Of a stretch of 64,000 nt of DNA, positions 34,795 through 44,341 are shown piece after piece (the stretch's first letter is position 1; each line of letters opens with the position of its first letter). Source of the stretch: Shouchella tritolerans (GTDB taxonomy: Bacteria; Bacillota; Bacilli; Bacillales; Bacillaceae_D); the NCBI RefSeq assembly GCF_025770735.1, contig NZ_JAODPB010000005.1, positions 1 to 64,000 of the forward strand, written 5' to 3'. The notes beneath the pieces are model-generated. The model saw only the letters and a program-made list of their open reading frames with translations. It was not told the origin of the DNA and ran no database searches. A program made the position numbers and the translations under genes.

Positions 34795-35865
34795 TTATAC
34801 ACCGACATGAATGAGCGTCCGCGGCGAATGAGTCAGCGTTGAGTTTCCGTCTTCTGTAATGACAACGTCGTCTTCAATACGCGTACCACCTACGCCAGGT
34901 ATATAAACACCAGGCTCAACCGTCACGACCATTCCTGGCTGCAAAACAATGTCCGATTTTGTTGATAAACTTGGTCCTTCATGTACTTCCATGCCAAGCC
35001 CATGACCTGTTGAATGGCCAAAGTATTGGCCGTATCCTTTTTCGGCAATGTAATCCCGTGCAAGGGCATCGCCTTCCTTGCCAGTTATGCCTGCTTTAAT
35101 GCCCTCAACAGCTTGCTTTTGAGCAACCCGTACCGTTTCATAAATAGCTAGCAGTTCATCCGATACATCACCTACTGCCAGCGTCCGCGTGATGTCTGAA
35201 CAATACCCGTTATAATAAGCGCCATAATCGAGCGTGACCAATTCACCATGCTCAATCGTTTTTTCTGAAGCAACCCCATGAGGCAAGGCAGAACGAACGC
35301 CAGAAGCGACAATAATATCAAATGAAGAAGATACCGCTCCTTTTTTGCGCATAAAAAACTCAAGTTCATTGGAAACGTCTATTTCTCTTACGCCAGGTTT
35401 AATATATCCTTGAATATGGGCAAACGCTTCATCTGCAATGGCTGCCGCTTTTTGCATAATCGCGATCTCTTCCTGTGTTTTAATGAGACGAAGCGATTCA
35501 ACCACTTGCGAAACGGGGATCAATTTTGTATTGTCCAGCAAGTGCTGGTATGTTTCAAATTCTGCATATGTAAGCTGTGTTTTCTCAAAACCAAGGCGCT
35601 TTATGTGGAGTCGTTCCACTTGCGCGGCAACTTCCTGTGGAAGCGTGCCTTTTTGTTCAATTACAGAACAATCAATGACTTGTTTCATTGCTTGTTCGGT
35701 ATAACGAAAATCTGTCAGAAACAGTGCGTCTGTTTCAGTAAGTAAAACAGCGCCAGCCGTTCCGGTAAACCCACTGACATAGCGGCGGTTAATGTTGCTG
35801 GAAATGAGCAAACCGTCCAATTCATAATCGCTTAGCTTTGCTTGCAATGTTTTTACAATCGACAT
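34795..35865 (-). CDS. yqhT: Xaa-Pro aminopeptidase-like M24 peptidase YqhT
   Basis: The 356-residue protein has an N-terminal creatinase domain and a pita-bread M24 domain. Metal ligands are in [19 protein letters not shown] (two Asp), [10 protein letters not shown] (His), TVEPGVY and TRIEDDV (two Glu). It probably removes N-terminal residues before proline. The ATG at 35865 has CGAGGGATAGCC upstream. It precedes efp as in B. subtilis, where aroQ lies upstream of it; here yqhR is directly upstream and aroQ is missing. Confidence 0.92.
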
Positions 35866-35937
35866 GGCTATCCCTCGCTTCTTCCTCGAATAAGCAAATT
35901 GTAGCACAATTTTTGCCACTGGGAAACGGGGCTCTAA

Positions 35938-36432
35938 TTAATGGCGAGCTTCGTTTTGTTCTGCATACTCATAAGCAATCGAATAGCCGATAAACAGACC
36001 GTAAAGGATAAATAGGCATAATGTTGTTACCAGTGTATTGACTGTGTACGATTGAACTGGTTTTAATTGTGGGATAAAAGGATTAAGAATGTAAAAAACA
36101 ATCACCCATGTCAATACGCCAAAACCGACTCCAGGCCAGATGCTATTCACTTTTTGCAGCATCCACTTGTACAAAAACGCAATCCCAATCGAGCAAATCG
36201 CAATCACGCCAACGCCAACAACCTGGCCGATGTGGCCGGTTTTCCACTCTCCTAAAGCCCATGGTAACAAGACAAAGGAAGGCCCTACTTGTGTAAAATT
36301 GAAATAATAAGAGAAATAGCCAATCAACGACCAAATAAGCCCGCCAAAAAAGCCGATCAACGCCGTTTTAGTAGCAAAGCTCATTTGTTTTTCTTCTTGT
36401 ATTTGCCGATGCAACTCTTTTCTTCTTGACAT
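35938..36432 (-). CDS. yqhR: Conserved membrane protein YqhR
   Basis: The 164-residue protein has a charged N-terminus of about 18 residues and four membrane spans, with VLLPWALGEWKTGHIGQ between the first two. It matches YqhR of B. subtilis in order and layout. Function is unknown. AAATGGAGGTGTGCAAGC precedes the ATG. It lies upstream of yqhT with a 72-base gap. Confidence 0.85.
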   Translation of the reverse strand: MSRRKELHRQIQEEKQMSFATKTALIGFFGGLIWSLIGYFSYYFNFTQVGPSFVLLPWALGEWKTGHIGQVVGVGVIAICSIGIAFLYKWMLQKVNSIWPGVGFGVLTWVIVFYILNPFIPQLKPVQSYTVNTLVTTLCLFILYGLFIGYSIAYEYAEQNEARH

Positions 36433-36563
36433 GCTTGCACACCTCCATTTGCTAGCATGCCCTAAATAAAAAAAAACTTGTACGCTTGTTCGTTTTTGCT
36501 AAAAAAAGGTATAAACAAGGATTTGCCGTACATACTTTTAAAAACCAATCTTCGTCAATTTGC

Positions 36564-36592
36564 CTTGCCCGCTGTTCATAGACGTTTTATAC
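36564..36592 (+). promoter_or_regulatory. Sigma-A promoter with a long leader before yqhP
   Basis: TTGCCC (36564-36569) and TATACT (36587-36592) are 17 bp apart. The leader to yqhP would be about 175 bases. In the 339-base gap from 36433 to 36771 I see this promoter and no coding frame, known riboswitch or terminator. Confidence 0.6.
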
Positions 36593-36771
36593 TTTACTTA
36601 TAAATGAATGAACGATAAAATCAGGACTTCGTTTTCCCCGTCTTGCATGTTCACGATCTTGTGCATGTGTCTTCCTCATTTGGCCGAATGTCCATGGAAC
36701 CGCTTTAGACGATGGACGCTATTTTTGCGAACGTGTTTACGCAAGCTTAAGCTTTTATTTAGAAAGGGGAC

Positions 36772-37173
36772 ATGGACGTGAATAACCCAATGAAAACCAT
36801 TTTTGTTGTCTTGTTCGCACTAGCAGCAATTGGTATTTTCAGCAACATTGGCAGCTTCTTTTCAATGATTGGCAAAGCAGTGATCGCCATTGCTGCCATT
36901 TACTTTATCTACCGGCTCGTAATCGCAAAACGGTATGGCACGAGCATTTTTCCAAAACGCAAAGACGGGCCGACCCGTGCCCAGATAAAAAAAGCGCAGC
37001 GAACAAGCTCTGCAAACAAGCAGGAACAAAAACGAGGATTTAAACAAAACGCAGCCAAACCAGCTGCAAAGGCAAAAAGCACATTAAAAAAAGGAGCAAA
37101 GCGCCGGTCAGGGCCGCAGTTGACTGTCATTGAGGGCAAAGGGGCGAAACCAAAACGGAAGAAAAAAGCGTAA
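36772..37173 (+). CDS. yqhP: SA1362/YqhP-family membrane protein
   Basis: The roughly 133-residue protein has two N-terminal membrane helices (about residues 7-27 and 31-50) and a very basic C-terminal half rich in Lys, Arg and Ala. This layout fits the YqhP/SA1362 family. Function is unknown; the tail may bind nucleic acid or the membrane surface. The ATG at 36772 is only two bases after AAAGGGG; the GTG at 36778 has better spacing and could be the true start. It ends in a strong terminator. Confidence 0.8.
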   Translation: MDVNNPMKTIFVVLFALAAIGIFSNIGSFFSMIGKAVIAIAAIYFIYRLVIAKRYGTSIFPKRKDGPTRAQIKKAQRTSSANKQEQKRGFKQNAAKPAAKAKSTLKKGAKRRSGPQLTVIEGKGAKPKRKKKA

Positions 37174-37225
37174 TCCGACTCAATCGGTGTGTGATTTGGA
37201 ACGGGTAAACTACAAGAATACGAGC

Positions 37226-37262
37226 GCAGGAGGCTCTTTGACGAAAGAGCCTCCTGTTTTTA
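37226..37262 (+). terminator. Terminator of yqhP
   Basis: CAGGAGGCTCTTT-GACG-AAAGAGCCTCCTG is a 13 bp stem followed by TTTTT. Confidence 0.92.
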
Positions 37263-38156
37263 AGGTGTCCATGTCGATAGAAATGCAGTTGTTTTTTCAC
37301 GACCGAGTTGAACCATATGCTGTTTTTCTTCTTCCGTTAGCGAAAAGTCGGTTGATTTGATGTCCTCGACAGGGATAAAGACGACATTTTTCGCATGCTT
37401 TTCACTAATATAGCGAACATCATGGGCGCTTGTCATCGTTTCGAACAGCGCTTTGTACATGTCAACAGCATTGTTGATCACCGCTGGCGGCCGCTCGTCA
37501 ATCCGTGGCGCTAATTGAAAGCCAATCACCGGGCGCCTCCAACCTCCTTGGCTGCCGTCTTTAAAAAGCCACATCGGAAAATTGCTTAGCAACCCACCAT
37601 CGACCATATAAAACGGCTTTTTTTTCACGGATCGGTCATTTAGCTTTACCGGCTCAAAAAAAAACGGAATGCTGCAGCTCATGCGAATAGCCTTTGCTAC
37701 ACTAAAGAGGCCGGGGTCATATTTATATTTAGGCAAATCATCTGGGAGCACAACCATCCGTCCTTGTGTAATGTCGGAAACAATAACCCGCAATGAGCCG
37801 CTCGGAAGGTCAGCAAAACGCCGGATTCCTTTTTCCGCCAAAACGTCTTTAAGCCATGCTTCCAACTGATCGCCTTTATATAAACCGAGGCGAAAGTAAA
37901 GATTGATCCACTTGGCAACAGGTAAAGGCAAAAACGACATCCGTTCATCTTTCATTTTCACGACATCAAGCTCATCTAACAGCCGATGCAGCTCTTTACT
38001 CGTATAGCCAGCCACAAGCAGCGCTGCTATAATCGCGCCTGCGCTTGTACCGGCAATCCGTGTAAAGGAAAGCTTGCGTTCTTCCGCTGCTTCAACTGCG
38101 CCTACAAAGGCAAACGCTTTAACGCCGCCTCCCGCAAACACGGCATCTACATTCAC
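37260..38156 (-). CDS. yqhO: Patatin-like phospholipase YqhO
   Basis: This 298-residue hydrolase has the patatin signature: oxyanion loop GGGVKAF (about residues 8-14), nucleophile GTSAGAI (serine in GxSxG) and the catalytic aspartate in VDGGLLSNFP. It probably deacylates lipids; the substrate is unknown. The GTG at 38156 follows AAGGGGGTGACGAAA; a GTG at 38165 lies inside that ribosome binding site. It is downstream of mntR, after a terminator. Confidence 0.9.
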   Translation of the reverse strand: MNVDAVFAGGGVKAFAFVGAVEAAEERKLSFTRIAGTSAGAIIAALLVAGYTSKELHRLLDELDVVKMKDERMSFLPLPVAKWINLYFRLGLYKGDQLEAWLKDVLAEKGIRRFADLPSGSLRVIVSDITQGRMVVLPDDLPKYKYDPGLFSVAKAIRMSCSIPFFFEPVKLNDRSVKKKPFYMVDGGLLSNFPMWLFKDGSQGGWRRPVIGFQLAPRIDERPPAVINNAVDMYKALFETMTSAHDVRYISEKHAKNVVFIPVEDIKSTDFSLTEEEKQHMVQLGREKTTAFLSTWTP

Positions 38157-38184
38157 TTTCGTCACCCCCTTATCACCTATATGT

Positions 38185-38213
38185 GAAAAAAGAAGGATGG
38201 TTTCCTTCTTTTT
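38185..38213 (-). terminator. Terminator of mntR
   Basis: AAAGAAGG-AAACCAT-CCTTCTTT on the minus strand, followed by TTT. It separates mntR from yqhO. Confidence 0.78.
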
Positions 38214-38250
38214 ACGGGGGTGCTATAAATCCATCTATAAATCGTGACCG

Positions 38251-38682
38251 TTACTCGTCTTCGGGAAAGTCGTTGCGCTTTTGAATTTCCCGCAACTCGG
38301 CGATTCTCGTTTGGTTTTCTTGGAAGTATTGGACAAGGTCGCCAATCCGGTCGATCGCATCCCAGCTGATATGATGTTCTATCCCTTCGACATCTTTATA
38401 AATATGGGTATCGTCCACGCCAATGATCTTCATAAAATCCTCGAGCAATTCGTGGCGATAAACGAGCCTTTTGCCGATTTTATTGCCCTTTGCCGTCAAA
38501 ACCAAACCCCTATAACGCTCATACACCAAATACTCGCTCTTATCCAGTTTTTGAACCATTTTCGTCACCGACGATGGATGGACTTCAAGCGCTTCGGCAA
38601 TGTCCGATACCCTTGCATATCCCTTTTCTTCAATTAACATATAAATCCGCTCTAAATAATCTTCCATGCTTGGTGTTGGCAT
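38251..38682 (-). CDS. mntR: Manganese-responsive repressor MntR
   Basis: The 143-residue DtxR/MntR-type regulator binds Mn(II) and represses manganese uptake genes. All metal ligands are present at the positions known from B. subtilis: Asp8, Glu11, His77, Glu99, Glu102 and His103. The winged helix contains [17 protein letters not shown]. There is no SH3-like domain, as expected for MntR. GGAGGGATTTC precedes the ATG. It is monocistronic. Confidence 0.96.
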   Translation of the reverse strand: MPTPSMEDYLERIYMLIEEKGYARVSDIAEALEVHPSSVTKMVQKLDKSEYLVYERYRGLVLTAKGNKIGKRLVYRHELLEDFMKIIGVDDTHIYKDVEGIEHHISWDAIDRIGDLVQYFQENQTRIAELREIQKRNDFPEDE

Positions 38683-38757
38683 GAAATCCCTCCAATCAAA
38701 CAGGCGAAAGCCGTCACTTCTTATCTTACTATAAAATGGAGATAAGAGACAGGGGGA

Positions 38758-39783
38758 TCACGTAAAGTACTCGATTTTTGCACTCGGAAAGTATTTGTCA
38801 ATATAGCCAGTAAGGGTGTCGCGCAACTCGGCCGCCCGTTCATCTTTGTAAACATACTTCCCACGCCCATAACGGCCCCATTTGTATTTACGCTCCTTTT
38901 CCTCCATTTCCAACTTTGATTTCGGATAACGCTTGTTTATGACTCGTTTCGCCGTTTGGGTAAAACGGTGCTGGATCATTTCAAATGTCAAGTCTTTCTT
39001 CGCATAGGAAGGCAAACTTGCCTCTAAACGTTCAAACAATTCAAGATAACCTTCTTCCCAGCCTTCATGCCAAATAATCGGTGCAATGACAAAGCCGAGT
39101 GGGTAGTCCGCTTTAGCAACTTTTTCAGCAGCTTCGATCCGCTCTAAAAAGTTTGACGTTCCCGGCTCAAAATACTTAATAACATGTGCTGCATTCACAC
39201 TAAAACGGAAACGCGTGTTGCCGTTATGTTTGGCATCAAGGAGATGATCAACATGATGGTACTTTGTGACAAAGCGAAGCCGGCCATGTTCACGCTCCCC
39301 GATAAATTCAATTGCTTTCTTTAATGAATGCGTTAAATGATCGATGCCGACAATATCGGATGTACACGCCGCTTCAAAACGGGTTATTTCTGGCGCACGC
39401 TCTTTTATATAATCATCGGCTGCCGAAAAAATATCATCGAGGTTTACATACGTTCGGATGTACGGTTTATCTCCAAGCGTTGTTTGCAAATAGCAGTAGT
39501 GGCAATGGCCCATACATCCCGTAGCCAATGGAATAGCGTACTCTGCCGATGGCTTGGACGTGTCGAATTTTAATGTTTTTCGGACACCGACTACCAATGT
39601 CGATTTGGCATTTCGGTATTTTTGATTTTCATTACTCCCTGGGATGTTTCGTACCTGGTTGTGTGACGTTGTCTCCCGAATTTCTACATCTGCGTTTTTA
39701 AACTTCTCGTATAATTCCTTCCCAAGTGGATAATCAAGCGCTTGTGGTTCAAAGTACACAAGTTGGGGGTAAAATGGCCTCAT
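38758..39783 (-). CDS. splB: Spore photoproduct lyase
   Basis: The 341-residue radical SAM enzyme reverses the spore photoproduct in DNA during germination. The iron-sulfur motif is CMGHCHYC (Cys90, Cys94, Cys97), and Cys140 in FEAACTSD is the hydrogen donor. The ATG at 39783 (MRPFYPQLVYF) has AGGAGAGTTTTG upstream; a longer frame has no ribosome binding site. No splA lies upstream. It is divergent from dat. Confidence 0.96.
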   Translation of the reverse strand: MRPFYPQLVYFEPQALDYPLGKELYEKFKNADVEIRETTSHNQVRNIPGSNENQKYRNAKSTLVVGVRKTLKFDTSKPSAEYAIPLATGCMGHCHYCYLQTTLGDKPYIRTYVNLDDIFSAADDYIKERAPEITRFEAACTSDIVGIDHLTHSLKKAIEFIGEREHGRLRFVTKYHHVDHLLDAKHNGNTRFRFSVNAAHVIKYFEPGTSNFLERIEAAEKVAKADYPLGFVIAPIIWHEGWEEGYLELFERLEASLPSYAKKDLTFEMIQHRFTQTAKRVINKRYPKSKLEMEEKERKYKWGRYGRGKYVYKDERAAELRDTLTGYIDKYFPSAKIEYFT

Positions 39784-39916
39784 CAAAACTCTCCTTTTTA
39801 TTTTCCTATAGAATGCGTATCTAGAGCGAATTTCATTACTCCCATTGACAAACAAGCGTTCTTTTTGGAAAATAGAAGAGACGTCAAGAAGAAAATATAG
39901 GAAACGAGGGCTAGAA

Positions 39917-40771
39917 ATGAACCATATTATCGTGAATGACTCCATCGTCCCTGAAACAGAGGCCCATGTTTCATACAATGACCGCGGGTACCATTTCGGA
40001 GATGGCATTTATGAAGTTGTACGCATTTATGAAGGAAGTTATTTTGCGCTCGATGCTCATTTAGACCGGTTGTATGCCAGCGCAGAAAAAGTCGACATGC
40101 GCATCCCTTATCAAAAAGAAACGTTGGCAACCCGCCTAATCGATTACAAGAACACCGAAAAAATCGAAAACGGCTCTGTTTACGTCCAACTTACAAGGGG
40201 GGCAGGCGCTCGCAACCATTTGTATACCCGTGAAGAAACGCCTGTTTTAACTGGCTTTGCACTCCCTGATAAGCCGATGCACACAAGCAAGGAAAAGGGT
40301 GTTTCCGTTTATGTAACGCCTGATATCCGTTGGCTCCGCTGCGACATAAAAAGCATCAACTTGCTAGGCAATGTCCTCGCCAAACGAAAAGCAAGCGACC
40401 ACGATTGTGCAGAGGCGGTGCTATACCGGGAAGATGCGGTCACAGAAGGGTCTTCATCTAACCTATTTCTTGTCAACAATGAGACTTTATACACACACCC
40501 GGCAAACAATCTGATTTTAAATGGGATTACTCGCCAAGAAATCGTCTCGATTGCTAAGAACTTGGGGATCGATGTTGTCGAAGAGCCATTTCCAAAAGAA
40601 GTGCTTGCCCATGCGGAAGAAGCGTTCATTACTAGCACATCGATTGAAATTACGCCTATCCATACGTTCAAAGGCGATGTAACTGCTACTTTGTCCGTCG
40701 GCCCCGTAACAAGAAAACTGCAACAAGCACTTGCAGAGCATATTAAAACCCAAACAAGCGCCTCCGTTTAG
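39917..40771 (+). CDS. dat: D-alanine aminotransferase
   Basis: The 284-residue class IV PLP enzyme interconverts D-alanine and D-glutamate, supplying wall precursors. The PLP lysine is Lys145 in CDIKSINLLGNVLAK. The start has FGDGIYEVVRIY, which is typical of D-amino acid transaminases. The ATG at 39917 follows ACGAGGGCTAGAA. Its 3' end (ACAAGCGCCTCCGTTTAG) lies in a hairpin whose sequence is repeated 182 bases downstream, beyond repeat copy D. Confidence 0.94.
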   Translation: MNHIIVNDSIVPETEAHVSYNDRGYHFGDGIYEVVRIYEGSYFALDAHLDRLYASAEKVDMRIPYQKETLATRLIDYKNTEKIENGSVYVQLTRGAGARNHLYTREETPVLTGFALPDKPMHTSKEKGVSVYVTPDIRWLRCDIKSINLLGNVLAKRKASDHDCAEAVLYREDAVTEGSSSNLFLVNNETLYTHPANNLILNGITRQEIVSIAKNLGIDVVEEPFPKEVLAHAEEAFITSTSIEITPIHTFKGDVTATLSVGPVTRKLQQALAEHIKTQTSASV

Positions 40772-40785
40772 CGCTTGTTTGGGTT
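40751..40785 (+). terminator. Terminator-like hairpin at the dat stop codon
   Basis: AAACAAGCGC pairs with GCGCTTGTTT around the stop codon. The bases 40782-40808 form a second inverted repeat GGGTTTGTCGA-N5-TCGACAAACCC. Confidence 0.7.
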
Positions 40786-40809
40786 TGTCGACTATGTCGA
40801 CAAACCCTT

Positions 40810-40933
40810 CAGACTGGTAGAAAACGCTTGTCAGACGAGGAGTGCAGGCGAGGGAAGATGTGAATAGAACAAGCGTTCATGAACATATGACCGAGACAAT
40901 CGACGACGTATGCGAGCGTTTGTCTACAGGCTG
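40810..40933 (-). repeat. Interspersed intergenic repeat, copy D, bracketed by a terminator duplication
   Basis: This 124-bp copy, in reverse orientation, has ends CAGCCTGTAGACAAACGCTC and AAGCGTTTTCTACCAGTCTG (minus strand). AAACAAGCGCCTCCGTTTAG occurs on both sides (40752-40771 and 40934-40953). The inverted repeat at 40782-40808 resembles the tail after copy F and may be part of the element. Confidence 0.85.
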
Positions 40934-40968
40934 AAACAAGCGCCTCCGTTTAGGAGAGCGCTTGTTTT
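40934..40968 (-). terminator. Terminator of helD
   Basis: AACAAGCGC pairs with GCGCTTGTT around the helD stop codon. T-run on the minus strand is short; on the plus strand TTTTT follows. It is a near copy of the dat hairpin. Confidence 0.65.
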
Positions 40969-43250
40969 TCTTCATAGAGGTGGGACGGGATTGGCTTCAG
41001 CCATGGTGACCATTCTCCCGCGGCAAAGACGGTTAAGTGGTCCATCGCCCGCGTGCATGCTGTGTAAAGGTGGTACCGTTCTTGGGAAGTGGCATAATGG
41101 CTTGCAGACGCATCAAATACGCCGACTGCATCAAATTCAATCCCTTTCGCCAAGTAAACAGGCAAAACGACTGCCCCCTCTTTGTATTCATGATGGTCTT
41201 TGGCCACGAGCTGAATGTCGAGCCATTCACTCAGTTGGGCATGGACATCGGTTGCTTCTTTCGCCGTTTTGACGATTACAGCAACCGACCTATAGCCTTT
41301 CTCCCCCATTTGTTCCACCCATTCTTTAACAGGCTTTATTAAAGCTTGGCGGCTTGTTCCCTTCACCAAGACAGGAACATCACCAGGCCGTTCAAATGGG
41401 ATAATCTCTTCTGGATTCGGCAGCATCTCCCGAGCAAACCGAATAATGGCTTCAGTAGAACGGTAGCTTTTATAGAACGCCATGTATTTGACATTAGCCT
41501 CATCGCCACCGATTAAGCCCGTTTCGCTCGGCCCGTGGAAATAAAGGGTCTGGCTGATGTCGCCGACAATTGTAAAATGGGCGGCTGGATAGAGCATTTG
41601 CATATAGACGAGCTGAAAATGAGTGTAATCCTGTGCTTCATCAATGAAAACATGTTTAATGGACCGGTCTACCTGCAACCCTTTAATACGGTCCTGTAAA
41701 TAGAGAAACGGCGTTGCGTCTTCATAAGGCATCCGCTTTTTACTAATTTCGCTGCTAGACCATAAGGCAACCGCAGCAAACCCTTCCGTATCCCGATGGC
41801 AATCATCAAACAAAAACTGTTCGTATAGCGTTTCAACATCAATAAAAGCCAGCGCTTTTATCCGCTTTTTCAACGGTTGAAACGCGTCGCGCGCCAGTTG
41901 TTTAGCAAGGAGTTGTTCCTGCCTTTCCTGGGCACCGAACCCATCTTCGTTCGCATTGGTCTTTTCTACTTCCCAGTGCGTTCGCAGCAGTGTTTCATTG
42001 TCTAACAGCTCGCGGGCTTTTTCGACCCATGCTTCAGAACGTTCTTTCCCTTCTTGTTTAGCGATCTCTTTTAACAGCCATTCCCCCGTGAGCCTAAGCC
42101 GATTTTGCAAAGGAATGCCATGGTCCAAGCAATAGAAATACGTTTCAATATCTTCTTTTGATATCAGTATCTTTTTGCGAAAACGGATGTCTTTAAAACA
42201 TAGTCCGCCTTCTTTCAACTTTTCAATAAAAGCATCCAGCTTTTCTTTAAATGCACGTCCTGATTTAACAGCGATGCTTCTCATCCGCGTTCGGTATAAC
42301 TCGCCTTTATTTGCGCCCAATACATATTCAAGCTGGGCAAATCCATCTTCCACTTCATACACACGCCCAAGTCGCTTATAAAGGTAACCGCGAAACGTCA
42401 ATTGCTTCATATTTTCTTCGCCTAACTCAGGAAGAACAGTCGACACATAGCTGGAAAACAACTCATTCGGCGAAAACAAAACGAGTTGGCTTGCTTCGAT
42501 GTGAGAACGATGGCGGAAAAGCAAATAAGCAGCACGCTGCATCGCTACAGACGTTTTTCCGCTTCCTGCTACTCCTTGTATAACCAAATAACGGCTTTTT
42601 TCATCACGTATGGCTTGGTTTTGTTCTTTTTGAATCGTGGACACAATCGTTTTCATATAACGAGAAGCGCCTTCGCCAAGAGATTCCTTTAAACGTTCAT
42701 CGCCAATCGCAAGCGATGTATCAAACATGGCTTTTAACTCGCCACGGCGAAACACATATTGCCGTTTGTTCTCTAATACCCCTTTGACCGTACCGGCTGG
42801 CGCCATATACATAACAGGGCCAATTTCCGAGTCATAATAAACGCTGGAAATCGGGGCACGCCAGTCATAAATGAGAAAATCGCTATCGTTTTCATCCATT
42901 AATGAGGCGATGCCAATATAAATCGGTTCCGCCTGGTCTTCTCCCTCGATCTTTAAATCAATTCGGCCAAAGTAAGGTGAATCAGCTAAGCGCCGCAACG
43001 TCCGCATTTGTTTTTTAATTAGTGCGCCACTACGTTCCCGTTCATTTAAAAGTTCTGCTTGTTGTTTAATGCTGGAGATCGTCTCTTGAATCTCGTGGCT
43101 ATTGGAAAAGTTGACGGTAACATGATCCCAAAACGTTTCCTTCAATTCCATTTCATCGCCCGCTACGCCTTCCAATTGTTCACGGAGCATTGCTTGTTTT
43201 GTCCTTATAAATGCGTGTATATAAGCGGCGCGTTCTTTTTCGTATTGCAA
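40950..43250 (-). CDS. helD: HelD-type UvrD-like helicase (RNA polymerase recycling factor)
   Basis: This roughly 766-residue superfamily 1 ATPase matches HelD: an N-terminal coiled-coil hairpin (about residues 1-80), Walker A GVAGSGKTSVAMQRAAYLLF (about residue 215), DEAQDYTHFQ (Walker B) and GDISQTLYFHG, and a C-terminal UvrD-like block. In B. subtilis HelD releases stalled RNA polymerase from DNA. A TTG at 43250 (LQYEKERAAY) has AAAGGACG upstream. A TTG at 43289 would start almost at the promoter (-35 TTGAAT, -10 TAAGAT), so it is less likely. It follows lipM. Confidence 0.9.
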   Translation of the reverse strand: MQYEKERAAYIHAFIRTKQAMLREQLEGVAGDEMELKETFWDHVTVNFSNSHEIQETISSIKQQAELLNERERSGALIKKQMRTLRRLADSPYFGRIDLKIEGEDQAEPIYIGIASLMDENDSDFLIYDWRAPISSVYYDSEIGPVMYMAPAGTVKGVLENKRQYVFRRGELKAMFDTSLAIGDERLKESLGEGASRYMKTIVSTIQKEQNQAIRDEKSRYLVIQGVAGSGKTSVAMQRAAYLLFRHRSHIEASQLVLFSPNELFSSYVSTVLPELGEENMKQLTFRGYLYKRLGRVYEVEDGFAQLEYVLGANKGELYRTRMRSIAVKSGRAFKEKLDAFIEKLKEGGLCFKDIRFRKKILISKEDIETYFYCLDHGIPLQNRLRLTGEWLLKEIAKQEGKERSEAWVEKARELLDNETLLRTHWEVEKTNANEDGFGAQERQEQLLAKQLARDAFQPLKKRIKALAFIDVETLYEQFLFDDCHRDTEGFAAVALWSSSEISKKRMPYEDATPFLYLQDRIKGLQVDRSIKHVFIDEAQDYTHFQLVYMQMLYPAAHFTIVGDISQTLYFHGPSETGLIGGDEANVKYMAFYKSYRSTEAIIRFAREMLPNPEEIIPFERPGDVPVLVKGTSRQALIKPVKEWVEQMGEKGYRSVAVIVKTAKEATDVHAQLSEWLDIQLVAKDHHEYKEGAVVLPVYLAKGIEFDAVGVFDASASHYATSQERYHLYTACTRAMDHLTVFAAGEWSPWLKPIPSHLYEEKQALS

Positions 43251-43332
43251 AGCAACACGTCCTTTCCACCAGGCTTTCAAAAGAGTCAACGTTTATCTTA
43301 GCATAGCCCAATTCGGCCATTCAAGTAGCGAA

Positions 43333-44166
43333 CTAACGGCGGAAGTTCCATTCATCGCTCTCATAACGGCTTTTCGCTAACGATTGGACTTCCTTTTCTT
43401 CCGATTCACTTAACTGATAAGGGACCAATTGAATGCCTAGTCCTTTCTCGAACCCTTGTTTAAACGCCCGGCTTGCTTCGTCTAATGTGACAGGCTCTTT
43501 TCTAAGGGCATTAATCGCAACGGCTTTTTGCGAAAAAGCGCGCTGCATCCGCTCCCTCAACCGGTCGCTTCGATACTGGAATAAATCAAACAATTTATCT
43601 TCGTCTATATCTAGAAGAATCGAGCCATGCTGCAAAATCACGCCTTTTTGCCGCGTTTGCGCACTCCCGGCTATTTTTTTCCCCTCCACGACTAATTCAT
43701 AATAGGATGGGGCGTCAAAACAAACCGCAGACCTTGGCTTCTTTAATGCCTCCCTCTCTTTTTCGCTGTCAGGAACAGCAAAGTAAGCATTGAGACCCAA
43801 TGCTTTAAATCCTTCAAGCAACCCTGTAGAAATGACGCGGTATGCTTCCGTAACCGTTTTTGGCATAGCAGGGTGGGCTTCTGACACAATCACGCTATAC
43901 GTTAATTCATGTTCATGCAACACGCCGCGCCCTCCCGTAGGGCGACGGACAAAGCCGAGCTGTTTTTCTCTAACAGCTTCCATTCGAATTTCTTTGGCGA
44001 CACGCTGAAAATAACCAATTGACAGCGTTGCTGGCTCCCAGCCATAAAAACGAATAGTCGGGGGGATTTTTCCTTTGCTGTGCCAATTCAGCAGCGCCTC
44101 GTCAAGGGCCATATTATAAGCGGGCCCTTGTTTTTTTGAATCGATAAAGCGCCATATTTCACTCAT
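43333..44166 (-). CDS. lipM: Octanoyl-[GcvH]:protein transferase LipM
   Basis: The 277-residue enzyme of the biotin/lipoyl ligase fold moves octanoate from acyl carrier protein to GcvH, the first step of lipoate synthesis. The catalytic cysteine lies in [12 protein letters not shown] (Cys149), and [17 protein letters not shown] is the substrate loop. B. subtilis LipM (YqhM) has the same place, beside the gcv operon. It also supports the lipoylated Bkd E2 in this window. Confidence 0.93.
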   Translation of the reverse strand: MSEIWRFIDSKKQGPAYNMALDEALLNWHSKGKIPPTIRFYGWEPATLSIGYFQRVAKEIRMEAVREKQLGFVRRPTGGRGVLHEHELTYSVIVSEAHPAMPKTVTEAYRVISTGLLEGFKALGLNAYFAVPDSEKEREALKKPRSAVCFDAPSYYELVVEGKKIAGSAQTRQKGVILQHGSILLDIDEDKLFDLFQYRSDRLRERMQRAFSQKAVAINALRKEPVTLDEASRAFKQGFEKGLGIQLVPYQLSESEEKEVQSLAKSRYESDEWNFRR

Positions 44167-44341
44167 AGAATCGCTTCCTTTTCCTAGTGTCTTCTACATT
44201 CCTCTATTAGTTTACCAAACTGAGGATTTCTCTGTAAGCGTCAAAGCCATTTCTGCTACTGCTACAATCATTGAAAAAAATGAGGCCCACGCTTATAATA
44301 ATAATAGTTGATATTGCAAAAGGAGAATCTAGCCTCATATT

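Noticed and set aside
36433-36771. Riboswitch or T-box in the leader of yqhP
   Set aside because: No T-box sequence, specifier loop or known riboswitch core could be recognised.
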